From positions 62,001 to 126,000 of the forward strand of contig CAXXPQ010000002.1 of the NCBI GenBank assembly GCA_963668655.2: 64,000 nucleotides of DNA, written 5' to 3'. The stretch comes from G963668655 sp963668655. GTDB taxonomy: Bacteria; Myxococcota_A; SURF-8. Under the pieces are notes generated by a model. It was not told the origin of the DNA, did not search any database, and saw nothing but the letters and a program-made list of their open reading frames with translations. Positions within the stretch are counted from its first letter, which is position 1. Each line of letters begins with the position of its first letter. Below, piece after piece: positions 15,734 through 26,800 of this stretch. The translations under genes and the position numbers were made by a program.

Positions 15734-16075
15734 TCACCTCATCCTCAGCGCCCAGAACTCGGCCAGCAGGTCCAGGAACTCGTCCAGGTACATACCGGCG
15801 ACGGGTCGTTCGTGATCGTCCTTGGTCACCGCCAGCAGCCACTTGCCCTTGGGTTGGGCCTGTTCGGCCTGCTTCAGGGCGGCCTTGATGTTGGTGCGCT
15901 TGCCCCGCTTGGCTTCGATCCAGAACAGCGCCGACACCACGTCGGGACACTCGGCCCCGTCGCGGAACTGCAAGCCCCGTCGGATGTCGTCTCCCGGACA
16001 GGCTTCCCGGAACATCTGCGCCACTTCCTGCTCCCAGCGTTTTCCCTTGCGTCGTGAAAGCATTCCCATGTTCAT
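15734..16075 (-). CDS. PD-(D/E)XK-type small nuclease (Holliday-junction-resolvase-like)
   Basis: A 113-residue protein. Features are GKRWEQEVAQMFR near the start (helix with the conserved Glu), CPDVV (Asp) at about 43-47, and WIEAKRGKR (the E-x-K of the core) at about 52-60. This is the minimal PD-(D/E)XK layout of archaeal-type resolvases and many phage nucleases. Likely function is cutting of branched or damaged phage DNA during replication or packaging. Overlaps the next gene by four bases. Confidence 0.65.
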   Translation of the reverse strand: MNMGMLSRRKGKRWEQEVAQMFREACPGDDIRRGLQFRDGAECPDVVSALFWIEAKRGKRTNIKAALKQAEQAQPKGKWLLAVTKDDHERPVAGMYLDEFLDLLAEFWALRMR

Positions 16076-16341
16076 CCCTCGTTCTTTCGCTTCATGGCCA
16101 CGAGCAGCAGCACCAGGTAGCCGATCAGATCGATCAGCACGTCCTCGTCCTGAAGCCCCTTGCCCCGCACGACGCGGGAGAGCTTGTCGTCGATTCGCAC
16201 CTTCAGTTGCTCCAGCGCATCGGCGCGGGAGAAAAGGCGGATGGGATCGAGGGCGCTGTCGCCGTAGCGTTCGTTTTTCTCGATCAGCAGGTTGCCCAGC
16301 CGATTGACCACCCGGCGGATGTCTTCGATGGTGCGGGTCAT
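16072..16341 (-). CDS. Nmad1/DUF1599-like protein
   Basis: An 89-residue helical protein with the block NERYGDSALDPIRLFSRAD, then RIDDKLSRVV and DVLIDLIGYLVLL. This matches the DUF1599 (Nmad1) family, found in phages near nucleotide-modification genes and related to all-alpha NTP pyrophosphatases. The ATG at 16341 is chosen because it overlaps the upstream stop (ATGA); the longer upstream reading is antisense noise. Hydrolase activity is inference. Confidence 0.65.
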   Translation of the reverse strand: MTRTIEDIRRVVNRLGNLLIEKNERYGDSALDPIRLFSRADALEQLKVRIDDKLSRVVRGKGLQDEDVLIDLIGYLVLLLVAMKRKNEG

Positions 16342-17513
16342 GCCTTCACCTCCTGGGCCCAGAAGCGGGCGCTGTGCGTGGCCTTGGCTTTCATCTCCAA
16401 CTCGGCTTTGAGCATCTTGACCTGGGGCGCGGACATGACCTTGCCCAAGTCCTTCAGCACGGCGTCGAGCCGCTTGTTGTCGATGGAGACCAGACGGGGC
16501 AGAAGGGAATCGGGCGTCAGGCCGGAGACCCTGGCGATGGTCGTAACCGTCTCGTCCACGGGGTAGGAGTAGCGGGCGGCGTTGAACATCCGGTAGCGCA
16601 TTCCGGCCAGCAGCAGTTCGTCCTTGTCCTCCAACTGGGTCTTGAGGATCGTCTCCAACTCGTCCTTGCGCGAGCCCAGCGCCTTGAGCACCCTGGCGAT
16701 TTCTTCGCGTTCGCGGGACACGGATTCCAGGTTGGCCAGGTCGGAGGCGACGGACTGAACCTTGCCCTTGAGCGCTTCGGAAAATGCCGGACACGAATCC
16801 TTGTGGTCGCAGTAGATGCAGTTGGCGTTCAGGTGGGGCGGGAAATCCGTTGCCGTCTCCGTGGCCTTCCCCATCGCCTCGACGTAGGCCAGGGCGGCCT
16901 CGACCTGCTCCGGGGTGCGAGTGGTTTCCATGTCCAGACCGTGGCGCAGCATGTTGAAGGCCAGCCGGACGTTCTTCGCCCAGGGCCAGAGCCGTTGGAC
17001 CGCCGCGTGATAGATGGACATCTGCAACGAGGAGTCCACTTCGTTACGAGAGAACAGGATGCGGTTGGTCTTGTAGTCGATGATGCGGATGGTTTCGTCA
17101 TCGATGCGGTCCACCCGGTCGATGTAGCCCAGCACCACGAAGGGACCGGCGGGCAGGTGAAACTCCTGCTCCACGGCCAGGATGTCGAGGTGGTTGATCT
17201 CGCCTTCGCGCCGGATGAAGGAGCGCAGCATCTCCACGCCATCCTGGTAGGCATCCATGCCGGAGATGCCGCCCCCGGCCCACTGCTCTTTGAACAGCGT
17301 CAGCGCCCGCTCTTCGGAGAGAGGACCGTTATGCTCCTGCTCGATGACTTCATTGAGCAGAGCCTCCAGCGTCCCGTGGACGGTTTTTCCGAGTACGGCG
17401 GCGGCGTTGCTTCCCGATGCTCGTCCATCCACGTAGCGGAACTTGAACGCCAGCGGGCATTGCTCGAACTTGGCGATGCGGGAATAGGACAGATGCGAAT
17501 TCTTGAACGTCAT
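16338..17513 (-). CDS. RecB/Cas4-like PD-(D/E)XK exonuclease
   Basis: A 391-residue protein with N-terminal YSRIAKFEQCPLAFKFRYVDG, the core EQEF then GYIDRVDRID and RIIDYKTNR (Asp, Asp-x-Lys), and a C-terminal NCIYCDHKDSCPAF. The first Cys with the last three gives the four-Cys iron-sulfur pattern of Cas4/AddB-like nucleases. A C-terminal helical extension of about 130 residues follows. Probably processes DNA ends in phage recombination, working with the helicases encoded to the right. Coupled by ATGA overlaps on both sides. Confidence 0.8.
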   Translation of the reverse strand: MTFKNSHLSYSRIAKFEQCPLAFKFRYVDGRASGSNAAAVLGKTVHGTLEALLNEVIEQEHNGPLSEERALTLFKEQWAGGGISGMDAYQDGVEMLRSFIRREGEINHLDILAVEQEFHLPAGPFVVLGYIDRVDRIDDETIRIIDYKTNRILFSRNEVDSSLQMSIYHAAVQRLWPWAKNVRLAFNMLRHGLDMETTRTPEQVEAALAYVEAMGKATETATDFPPHLNANCIYCDHKDSCPAFSEALKGKVQSVASDLANLESVSREREEIARVLKALGSRKDELETILKTQLEDKDELLLAGMRYRMFNAARYSYPVDETVTTIARVSGLTPDSLLPRLVSIDNKRLDAVLKDLGKVMSAPQVKMLKAELEMKAKATHSARFWAQEVKA

Positions 17514-18130
17514 GGCTTCAACTCCTGTTTTGGGGGTTCGGGTCGTTTATCGAAAGAGGTCACCTTCGCTCCGGGGAAGGCGGCGACGACGGCGGTCAAA
17601 AAGGCGGCGTCCTCGCAGGAGATTTCCTTACGGTTCTGGTCCGTGTACTCAGGCACGAGCCACACTTCTCCGATGCTCTCGTTGCGGATGCAGACCTCGA
17701 CGTTGAGGGCCTTGAAGGAGGCGATGTCGGCGTCGGTCAGACCACGGATAAGCACCGGCTCGCCCGGTTCGTCGGGCTTGTCGACGTGAGGCGTCGTCTC
17801 GTTTTTGGCTGGCTCTTCCCTGGGGGCGACTTCCTTCGGCTTCTGCCGGGGCAGAGGATGACCGAGCAGGTCGTGGTCGAGGGATCGTGGATCAGCGCTA
17901 TCGACCGGTCGAACAGAGGGCGCACTGGCCGGAGGAGGAGTGACCGGGGAGCCAGGTATGCGACCGGCGTTGGCCTTCTGCCACTCGATGCAGAGGAACT
18001 CGTCCGGCAGGGAGCAGGTGCCTCCGTCCTGGTAGTGGACGCAGCGTTTGGAGTTGGGAATCGCCTGGTACTTATCGCAGGTGATCGTCCGGTCCTGGTC
18101 GGTCTTGGCGAAGCGGGAGGCGAGGCTCAT
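17510..18130 (-). CDS. Hypothetical protein with Cys-rich N-terminus
   Basis: A 206-residue protein. Residues 10-50 contain CDKY, RCVHYQDGGTC and FLCIEW, a possible metal site. The middle (about 60-130) is Pro-rich and disordered. The C-terminal 70 residues look like a small alpha/beta domain (LTDADIASFKALNVEVCI, then GEVWLVPEYT). Not recognised. First gene downstream of the iteron region, with GGGAGG before the ATG. Confidence 0.6.
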   Translation of the reverse strand: MSLASRFAKTDQDRTITCDKYQAIPNSKRCVHYQDGGTCSLPDEFLCIEWQKANAGRIPGSPVTPPPASAPSVRPVDSADPRSLDHDLLGHPLPRQKPKEVAPREEPAKNETTPHVDKPDEPGEPVLIRGLTDADIASFKALNVEVCIRNESIGEVWLVPEYTDQNRKEISCEDAAFLTAVVAAFPGAKVTSFDKRPEPPKQELKP

Positions 18131-18151
18131 GGGCGGCCTCCCTCGATTTCC

Positions 18152-18431
18152 GGTAACTCCACCAAGTGGTTACCAGGTTTTTGGTAACTACTTTTAGCAG
18201 TGTAATCATGCAGATAGGTGCAAGTTACCGAAGTTACCCGGTTTTGAAACGTGATAGTGCGTGGCGATATAGAGAGGTTTTTTACGCGTGTATTTTCATG
18301 GTGCGCTCGCGCGCACATAGTAGTTACATAAATTTTTTCAAGGTAACTTGGGTAACTTGATCTCAACCAACCGGAATGATTGAGAAAAGGTGTTACCAAC
18401 TTTCTGGTAACTCGCGGTAACTCCGGTAACA
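18152..18431. repeat. Iteron array: eleven GGTAAC(T/A) copies, candidate replication origin
   Basis: The 321-base gap between two leftward genes carries GGTAAC-type 7-mers at 18152, 18183, 18342, 18351, 18406, 18416 and 18425, and inverted copies at 18168, 18223, 18232 and 18391. Several pairs are 9-10 bases apart, close to one helical turn. The middle (about 18240-18340) is AT-rich and holds the palindrome GTGCGC-tcgc-GCGCAC (18301-18316). It lies at the end of the primase-helicase gene. This is the usual shape of an iteron-type origin or a control region for an initiator. Confidence 0.6.
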
Positions 18432-18451
18432 TGGACCGGTCCGTTCGGGCT

Positions 18452-21400
18452 TCAGTTCTCATCGTAGCGCTCCGTTCTGCGGTATCCGCCCCAGGCGCGG
18501 TTGGCGTTCATCGGGAAGTCCTCGATGTCGAGACGGGTCTTGGCCTGCTCCAGGTCGAGGGCCAGAGTGCGGGGAAAGGAATCGTTGAGGTGGACGCGCT
18601 TGTCGATCTCGACGACATAGCCGCCCCGTTGGTGGTTCTCCTTCACCAGGCGCTTGAGGGCGCGCAGGCCATTGGCCTCCGCCGTCTGCCCCGTCTTCCT
18701 CTTCTGCTCCAGGTAGAGCGGCCAGCAGGACTGCAGGTGCAGGCAGAGATTCCCCTCGACGTAGGCGTAGTGCCGGTTTTCCTGAAGCTGGCCGTTGTAG
18801 GCCATGACCGAGCAACCCTCGATGAAGTGGTCCAGGGGGTTCTTGGCACCCCGGTCGCCGTCCATCAGGTCGCCGACCACGCCGGAGAAGGCGGCTTCGA
18901 TGTCGAGATCCGGCAGATCGCGAACCCCGATGCTTTGCGCGAACTCCTCGAAGAGAAGCAGCCCCAGGGTGACCACCAGCAGGTTGTCCCGGCAGCGCAG
19001 CGAGGCGTCGTCCTTCTCCGGGATGTTGCCCAAGACCGACTCGGCGACCGTCCGGGCGCGGGCCAGGTCGGCCTCCACGTCGCGGGCCAGACAGAAGCGC
19101 AGGTAGGGTTCGGCGAAGAGCCCCAGCCTTGTCCGTTTCAGCCGCTGGAAGGCCAGGGCGCATTCCGGCAGTTCGGTCAGCGTGTTGCGGTTGGGACAGA
19201 CCGCCACCATGCGGTCGGCCAGAGCGGCGTCGTCCGGCCTCGCCTCACCCGCCATGCAGACCGGCGCGGAGAGGCGGTAGGCCTGGACGGTCAAGTCCTT
19301 GCGCCCCCGTTCCTCCACCTCCCCGCCGTAGAGTCGCCGAAGATAGCGGTGCAGGGTGTTGAGCCGCTGGTTGGGCATGTCCGAGGGCCGGTACTCGTCC
19401 AGAAAGACCGGCACGGCGTTTGTCGAGGAGAAGAGCTTGATCAGCGTGAACTCGGTCTCCGTGACCGAGAAGGGTTCGTTGCGCGCCGGGTCCACCCCGA
19501 ACAGCGGCCAGAATACTTCCTTCAGCAGCGTGGTCTTGCCCGATCCGGCGGTGCCCCAGACCATGAGGATGGGGAAGTGGCGCAGCAGCCGCATGAGGGG
19601 CGGCTTCAGCGGCGTGGCGAAGAACCAGCCAAGCACCGGCAGCACGACCCTGGGTTCGTTGAGCCGCAGCAGATCGGGCAGGATGCGCCGCGCCGTCTCC
19701 ACGCCGTCCCCGTTGTCGGACCTCGGCAGGTGGATGCGTTCGGGGAAGGTGGAGCCGTTGGGCAGGTAGAGAATGCTCCCTTCCTCGATCCTGCCGCCCG
19801 CCGCCAGCACGACATCGGGAAGGACGAAGCGTTGACCCTCCAGCGTCTCCAGCCATCCCATGACGGAGGTCCCCCGCTTGCGCGGCACCTCGCGGTTGGA
19901 GAGCAGACGCAGGAGTCCCTGGGCGTTGTCGTCGCTGCCGGTCCAGGTCATATCGGAGTTGGGAAGCGCCCGGATCAGGCTCTGCTTGGTGGAGAAGGCG
20001 GTCTTGGGGAAGTGGGCGTCCTTGAAGACACTCCCTTTGGTCGTGGTCACGTCGCCCACGATCATCTCGCCGTCCTCGGTCTCCACCCGCAGGGTGGGCT
20101 CGATGTTGAACGACGAAATGACCAGGGTGAGCCCCTCGCCGCCCCGCACGTAGTAGTGATCGCGCTCCTCGAAGACCTCGCCCTTGACCACGTCGGCGGA
20201 CGCCTTTTCCGTTGGCGCGTCCGTTTTGCTTCCGAAACCGGACCTGATTTCCTTCAACGTGACCGCGAGCGTCTTTCGAGTCAGCGAGAAGCGCTTGGCG
20301 ATCAGGTCCAGCCAGGCTTCCTGTTCGATGGAGGGGGACTGGGCCACGGTCTCCAGGATGGGCCGCAGCCGGGCTGCAAGGTCGAGTTTGTCACCGTCCG
20401 CCGGGACCTGCTTGATCAGGCGCTCCAGGTAACGGTCGGCGCGGTCCAGCACGGCGCGAAAATCTTCTGCTGTGTGATCCTTGAGGTACTCGTTGACGTC
20501 GATCTTGTCCGTGCCCTCGGGACGGGGCAGGTCGGCGATGCGCACGTCCCGCCGCTCGGCGAACAGCAGCGCCGCCGTCTCCAGGGCTCCCCTGGCTCCG
20601 GCCTGGCTCTTCTCGGCGTCGTTGCAGATCACCACCCGCCCGGCGTGTCTGGTCAGCGCCAATAGCTTGGGCGCATCCTCCTTGCGGAATCGGGTGGTTA
20701 CGGGTGAGATTACGGGTATGCCCGCCTGCAGGGCCGAGATGCAGTCCGTGACCCCCTCGGTGACCAAAACGGTCTCCGCGCCGCGCGCCGCGTCCTCGTT
20801 GTAGAAATGCTCGTTGCGCACCGTGGGCGAAACGTATGAATGCCGGTCGGAGTGGGTCAGCAGCTTCTTGTACTTGCTGCGCTCCCATTCCTCGTCGCCG
20901 GTGTACTCGGTCCTACGGGCAATGAAGTAGACCACGCGCCCCTGCTTCCAGTAGGGCAGGACCAGTCGGTCGCAGAAGAAGTCTTCGACCTTGCCGCCTG
21001 CCACGACGGCGAACAGGCCGGTCTTCAACGCCAGGTCGCGGGGGACGTTCAGGTCGTTGACGAAGTGCAGCCACAGCGTGCCGTTGGCCCAACCCAACTG
21101 CAAGGTGTCGATGGTCTCGTCGGTGAAACCGTAGTGGCTCCGGTAATGCTCCTCGCGGATGCGTGAGGGCAAAATGCGGTGATAGTAGGCGGCGGCCTGG
21201 GTCAACAGGGCTTCCACGTCCCGGCGCTCGACCAGCAGGGCCAGTTCCTTTCGGAAGGCTTCATCGTCCTGGTCGGGCCGCTTGATCCCAGTTCGTTCGG
21301 CTAGGCGATAGACCGCTTCCTTGAACCCCACGCCGTCGCGTTTCTCTACGTAGGTGAACACGTCGCCGCCGATGCCGCCGCCGCCGGAGAAGTCGTAGAA

Positions 21401-21571
21401 GCTCTGGGTGTCCGGGTAGACGGTGAAGGACGGATGCTCGTCGGCGTTGAAGGGAGAACGGCCCGTCAGCGTGCGTCCGGTGCGTTTCAGCGAGGTGTCC
21501 GCGCCGATCACGTCCACGATGTCGCTGGCCGCACGCACCTCCTCGATGAATGTCTTGAAGCGGTCGCTCAT
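18452..21571 (-). CDS. Primase-helicase, DnaG-like N-terminus with lost zinc ligands
   Basis: A 1039-residue replication protein. Residues 1-95 follow the DnaG zinc-binding domain (SPFNADEHPSFTV, then YDFSGGGGIGGDVFTYV), but the four metal ligands are replaced. A TOPRIM domain follows (VTEGVTDCISALQAG at about 270, VVICNDAEKS at about 310). The C-terminal half is an ATPase with Walker A WGTAGSGKT and a Walker B-like VFLDEYR. It probably primes and unwinds phage DNA, near the iteron array at its 3' end. Start overlaps the SF2 helicase stop by four bases, with GGGAGG upstream. Confidence 0.8.
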   Translation of the reverse strand: MSDRFKTFIEEVRAASDIVDVIGADTSLKRTGRTLTGRSPFNADEHPSFTVYPDTQSFYDFSGGGGIGGDVFTYVEKRDGVGFKEAVYRLAERTGIKRPDQDDEAFRKELALLVERRDVEALLTQAAAYYHRILPSRIREEHYRSHYGFTDETIDTLQLGWANGTLWLHFVNDLNVPRDLALKTGLFAVVAGGKVEDFFCDRLVLPYWKQGRVVYFIARRTEYTGDEEWERSKYKKLLTHSDRHSYVSPTVRNEHFYNEDAARGAETVLVTEGVTDCISALQAGIPVISPVTTRFRKEDAPKLLALTRHAGRVVICNDAEKSQAGARGALETAALLFAERRDVRIADLPRPEGTDKIDVNEYLKDHTAEDFRAVLDRADRYLERLIKQVPADGDKLDLAARLRPILETVAQSPSIEQEAWLDLIAKRFSLTRKTLAVTLKEIRSGFGSKTDAPTEKASADVVKGEVFEERDHYYVRGGEGLTLVISSFNIEPTLRVETEDGEMIVGDVTTTKGSVFKDAHFPKTAFSTKQSLIRALPNSDMTWTGSDDNAQGLLRLLSNREVPRKRGTSVMGWLETLEGQRFVLPDVVLAAGGRIEEGSILYLPNGSTFPERIHLPRSDNGDGVETARRILPDLLRLNEPRVVLPVLGWFFATPLKPPLMRLLRHFPILMVWGTAGSGKTTLLKEVFWPLFGVDPARNEPFSVTETEFTLIKLFSSTNAVPVFLDEYRPSDMPNQRLNTLHRYLRRLYGGEVEERGRKDLTVQAYRLSAPVCMAGEARPDDAALADRMVAVCPNRNTLTELPECALAFQRLKRTRLGLFAEPYLRFCLARDVEADLARARTVAESVLGNIPEKDDASLRCRDNLLVVTLGLLLFEEFAQSIGVRDLPDLDIEAAFSGVVGDLMDGDRGAKNPLDHFIEGCSVMAYNGQLQENRHYAYVEGNLCLHLQSCWPLYLEQKRKTGQTAEANGLRALKRLVKENHQRGGYVVEIDKRVHLNDSFPRTLALDLEQAKTRLDIEDFPMNANRAWGGYRRTERYDEN

Positions 21572-22943
21572 GGCGCGCCTCCCAAACCGAGGGAGGCGTA
21601 AGCCTTGCGGCGTTCGGCATGGCGGCGTTTGAGCACCGGCACGTCGGCGTCCACGATGTCGATGAGCACGGCCTGGCCCTTGCCGGGATGGGGCCGCATG
21701 AGGCGGCCCAGGCGTTGCGTGGCGCGTCCTTTGGCCCGCCCCGGCCAGGCCAGGATCACCCGGTCGAGACGTGGGACATCGAGCCCCTCGTCGGCCAGGG
21801 TAGTGGCGACGACGATGGACAGACGGCCTTCACGGAAGTCATCGAGGATGGAACGGCGTTTGTCCTGGGGGACGTCTCCCGTCAGCGCCTGGGCGTCCAC
21901 GCACAGGCCACGCAGGTCGCGGGCAAGCAGCTTGCAGTGCCGCACCCGCTCCGTCAGCACCAGGACGCTGTGTCCCGCGCGGGCGTCTTCGGCGGCGAGG
22001 TTGGTGATGAGGTTGTTGCGGTCGATGTCGGCTTCCAGGGCTTCGTGCAGGCGTCCCAGGTCTTCCGGACCCTGCCAGTCGAAGGAGAAGGTCGAGCGGA
22101 CCTCAAACACTTCGGGCGTGGTCAGCCAGCCGCCCGCCACAAGCTCCGTGTAGCTGATTTCAAAAATTGAGGGGCCGAATGTGAAGCCGATCAGCGGAGT
22201 CAGTCCGTCCGCCCGCTCCGGCGTGGCCGTGAGGCCGAAACGATACTTGGCCGGGATGCGGGAGACGACGGTCTGAAAGGTGCTGGCCGGGCAGTGGTGC
22301 GCTTCATCCAGGATGAGGCAGCCGAAGCGGCGGGCGATGTCGTCAAAGCGATCCGGCTCCAGGCGAACCAGCGTCTGCACCGTGGCGACGGTCACAACGT
22401 CAGGCCGGACTTCCCCCTCGGCGATGATGCCAGGGACGACCTGCAAGGTCCGTTGAATCGTCGCCGTCCACTGTTCCAGCAGGTCGCGGGTGTGGACGAT
22501 GATTAGCGTCGGCTGCTTGATCCGGGCCACGGCCCTCAGCCCGGCGATGGTCTTGCCGCCACCGCAGGGCATGACCACCACGCCCTGGGTCCAGCGCTGC
22601 ATGGCTTGGGCGGCCTGCTCCTGGTAGTGTCGCAGCTCCGGCGCGCCGTCGAAGGTGACCGAAAGATGCTCCACCCGCCGGTCATCAAAGGTGAGGGCCT
22701 CTCCGCATTCGCCGAGACGTTGCTTCAGCAGCCCCGCCGCGCCGCGCGGGATTTCTATTTGGCCGGTCTTGTCCTCGGCCAGGCACTCGATCCACTGGGG
22801 CGTGTCGCCGAGGTAAAGGTTTAGCCGGTTGCGGGTCACGTACTCCGGGTTGACGAAGGACAGGTCCTTGCGCAGGCGCTCCAGCGCCTTGGGCGGACAG
22901 TCCCGTCCCCGGAAGCGTATCGTGGCGTCAACGACCGCCCGCA

Positions 22944-22947
<4 letters not shown>
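21568..22947 (-). CDS. SF2 DEAD/DEAH helicase (UvsW/XPB-like)
   Basis: A 459-residue helicase. Motif I is MPCGGGKT (about residues 155-162), motif II LDEAHH (about 245), motif III LTATPER and motif VI QRLGRLMRPHPGK. Residues 1-110 are a damage-recognition-like N-terminal region as in XPB/UvsW. Likely role is fork remodelling or recombination. Flanked by ATGA overlaps with the primase and the DinG-like gene, so all three are co-translated. Confidence 0.85.
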
Positions 22948-24854
<1,907 letters not shown>

Positions 24855-24916
24855 CACTGACTCCACGGGGAAAAAGGGGGAGGCATGCACCTCCCCCGGA
24901 CCTGCACTCATCGGGA

Positions 24917-25624
24917 TCACGCGAAGGGGTCGATCTCGCCCTCGGGCTGGGCCTTGCTCCGGTCGCGGCGCGCCTCGGCTTCGCGGACGAAGCCCCAGGC
25001 CGCATCCTTGTCCGCCGCCCGCAAGTCGCGCACCTTCTGCACACCGAAGCGTTTCAGGAAGGCGTCCACTTCCTCGCGGGGCAGGGATTTCAAACGGGCC
25101 ACCATCTCGCTGGCCTCGTGCGGGTCGAGGGCGGCGTCCTTGGACTTGCCGTAGGAGTTGAAGTCGGACTTCTCATCGCCGCCTCCGGACTGCGACAGGT
25201 CGTGCAGTTCCGTCCCGGCGATCTCGCGGATTTCCTCGTCGGAGAGCTTGCGTTCGGGCATGATGGTGTAGCTGGTCTGCGCGCCGGTCCCGTGGCGCTC
25301 CACCTCGTAGGCCTGCTGCTCCAGGCCGTACTTGTCCTTGACCTTCAAGAGGTCCTTGAACCAGGTGACGCCGTTCTCCATGATCCGCATGGCGCGGCTT
25401 TCGAGGTCGAAGAAGTTGATCGCCACGCGCATGATGGGCTTGACGCCCGGCTCGCCGTTGTAAGGGGCGTAGCGTTCGCCGTCCCACACCACCTCACGCG
25501 GGAAGGGCTCGCCGCAGAACACGCCGACGATCTTGTCTCCGTCCTTGGGGAGTTTCACGAACTTGCCGCCGCCATCGCCGTGGCGTTCGGCCATCTTCTG
25601 GGTTGCATTCCATCCGTTTGTCAT
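24917..25624 (-). CDS. Putative single-stranded DNA-binding protein
   Basis: A 235-residue protein with a beta-rich N-terminal core (KFVKLPKDGDKIVGVFCG, then WDGERYAPY and IMRVAINFFDL), a helical middle, and an acidic tail ending in GEIDPFA. Phage ssDNA-binding proteins near helicase genes often show an OB-like core and an acidic C-terminal tip; here the fold is inferred, not proven. The ATG at 25624 is chosen since it overlaps the upstream stop (ATGA). Confidence 0.5.
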   Translation of the reverse strand: MTNGWNATQKMAERHGDGGGKFVKLPKDGDKIVGVFCGEPFPREVVWDGERYAPYNGEPGVKPIMRVAINFFDLESRAMRIMENGVTWFKDLLKVKDKYGLEQQAYEVERHGTGAQTSYTIMPERKLSDEEIREIAGTELHDLSQSGGGDEKSDFNSYGKSKDAALDPHEASEMVARLKSLPREEVDAFLKRFGVQKVRDLRAADKDAAWGFVREAEARRDRSKAQPEGEIDPFA

Positions 25625-25935
25625 GGGGTAACCTCCTTGATTGTCTGGGAAAGGGGCTTGGTTTCGTTGGCGAGTCGTTCCAGCCGGAAGGCTTCCTCGC
25701 CGAACTGTTTGGTAATGAAGGTCGTAAAGACGCGGGAGACGTGCTGGCCCACCTCGGTGCTTGCGTCGATCACGCAGGCGCGTTTGGCCGCGTCCAGGGC
25801 GAACGAGGTCTCCAGTCGCACCCGCGAGCGTCCGTAGATGCCCTCGGCGGCCAGGACCGCCAGCATCAGGGAGTCCTCGGCCTCCTGCATCGGGACCGCC
25901 TCGGTGAAGCGGTAGCGGTTGAGTGTTCGATCCAT
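25621..25935 (-). CDS. Hypothetical phage protein, 104 aa
   Basis: Not recognised by function. A compact alpha/beta protein with the pattern SLMLAVLAAEGIYGRSRVRLETSFALD, then ACVIDASTEVGQHVSRVFTTFITKQFGEEAFRLER. It looks like a conserved phage family. Its stop overlaps the start of the candidate ssDNA-binding gene. Confidence 0.65.
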   Translation of the reverse strand: MDRTLNRYRFTEAVPMQEAEDSLMLAVLAAEGIYGRSRVRLETSFALDAAKRACVIDASTEVGQHVSRVFTTFITKQFGEEAFRLERLANETKPLSQTIKEVTP

Positions 25936-26032
25936 GTTTCATCCTCCGTCTGGCGTTCACGGTCATAGGCACGAAGGCTTTTCGTGCTCGTTACGGGTTA
26001 CTTACCGGCGCGACCGGAGATGTGTGCGGGGG

Positions 26033-26620
26033 TCACAGATACTTTTTCAGGTCGGCCGCCTCGAAGAAGGCGCGCAGCTTGCGGATGTCACGGTGGATGC
26101 GAAATCGACTGACGCCCTGATCGGCGGCGATCTCCGTCACGTCGTCCGTCATCAGGCGGGTGCAGAGGTCTCGCTGTTCCAGGGTCAGTCTGGCGAGGAC
26201 GCGCCCAAGATCGAAAGCCATGCCGCACCGCTCTTCCGCCGGACCCGTCCATGCGCCGGTGCGGCGCAGGTAATCCTCTTCGTCCAGCATCTCCAGCCGC
26301 TCCGGCGCATCGTCCTCAGTCGTGTTCACGGGTTCGTTGAGCGACCCGCCGTTCAGCCGGTAGTCGCGCGACTGGGCTTTCTGCTCGTCGATGAGGGTGC
26401 TCACCCTGTGCTCGACGATGCGGACCATGAAGGTGTTGCGTGAGGCGCGCGCCGGATCGAACTGGGGCAGCCGCCGATGCAGATCGAGCATCAGGTCCTG
26501 CTCCAGATCCTCCAAATCCGCAGGTGAAAAGCCTGCATGGCCGATGAGTTTCCTGGCCTTGTTCTTGATCAGATTGACTGCATACGGGTCGATTCCCTCA
26601 TACCGATTGCCCTTTGTCAT
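26033..26620 (-). CDS. Phage-encoded sigma-70-like (ECF-type) factor
   Basis: A 195-residue protein. Residues about 30-75 resemble sigma region 2 (DLEDLEQDLMLDLHRRLPQFDP, then NTFMVRIVEHRVSTLIDEQ). Residues about 145-185 resemble region 4 with an HTH (LTLEQRDLCTRLM, then VTEIAADQGVSRFRIHRDIRKLR). It could redirect host polymerase to phage promoters such as the paired elements at 10.35 and 10.82 kb. GAGGAGG precedes the ATG. First in the replication operon. Confidence 0.7.
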   Translation of the reverse strand: MTKGNRYEGIDPYAVNLIKNKARKLIGHAGFSPADLEDLEQDLMLDLHRRLPQFDPARASRNTFMVRIVEHRVSTLIDEQKAQSRDYRLNGGSLNEPVNTTEDDAPERLEMLDEEDYLRRTGAWTGPAEERCGMAFDLGRVLARLTLEQRDLCTRLMTDDVTEIAADQGVSRFRIHRDIRKLRAFFEAADLKKYL

Positions 26621-26737
26621 TGGTCCTCCTCGGGGCCGAGGAGGAGTTCGCTGCGGGCATCGGCTGACGGGTCCGCGCCGGTTTCAGGTAGGCGGGGAAC
26701 GTTGCTGAGGCATCGTCAAAGACGACACCCGCAACGA

Positions 26738-26755
26738 CCTCCGCCTGGCGGTCAG
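26738..26755. repeat. 18-base upstream repeat, copy 1 (also at 35443-35460)
   Basis: The 18-mer beginning CCTCCGCC and ending GGCGGTCAG has a small palindrome CCGCC-t-GGCGG and recurs exactly at 35443-35460. Both copies are upstream of leftward prophage operons. A related block, TTAC(T/A)TACCGG then GATGTGTGCGGGG, is shared between 25999-26032 and 35512-35546. Confidence 0.5.
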
Positions 26756-26800
26756 CCGTTTAGGGTTGAAGAATGTGAAAGAACGAAAAAGGAGCGGCGC

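Noticed and set aside
18127..18462. Minus-strand 111-codon frame across the iteron region
   Set aside because: Composition follows the GGTAAC repeats and the frame overlaps the ends of two real genes; no protein feature.
18380..20665. Long plus-strand open frame of 761 codons
   Set aside because: Antisense to the primase-helicase gene, with shadow composition (Leu, Arg, Gln, Gly, Val) and no motif.
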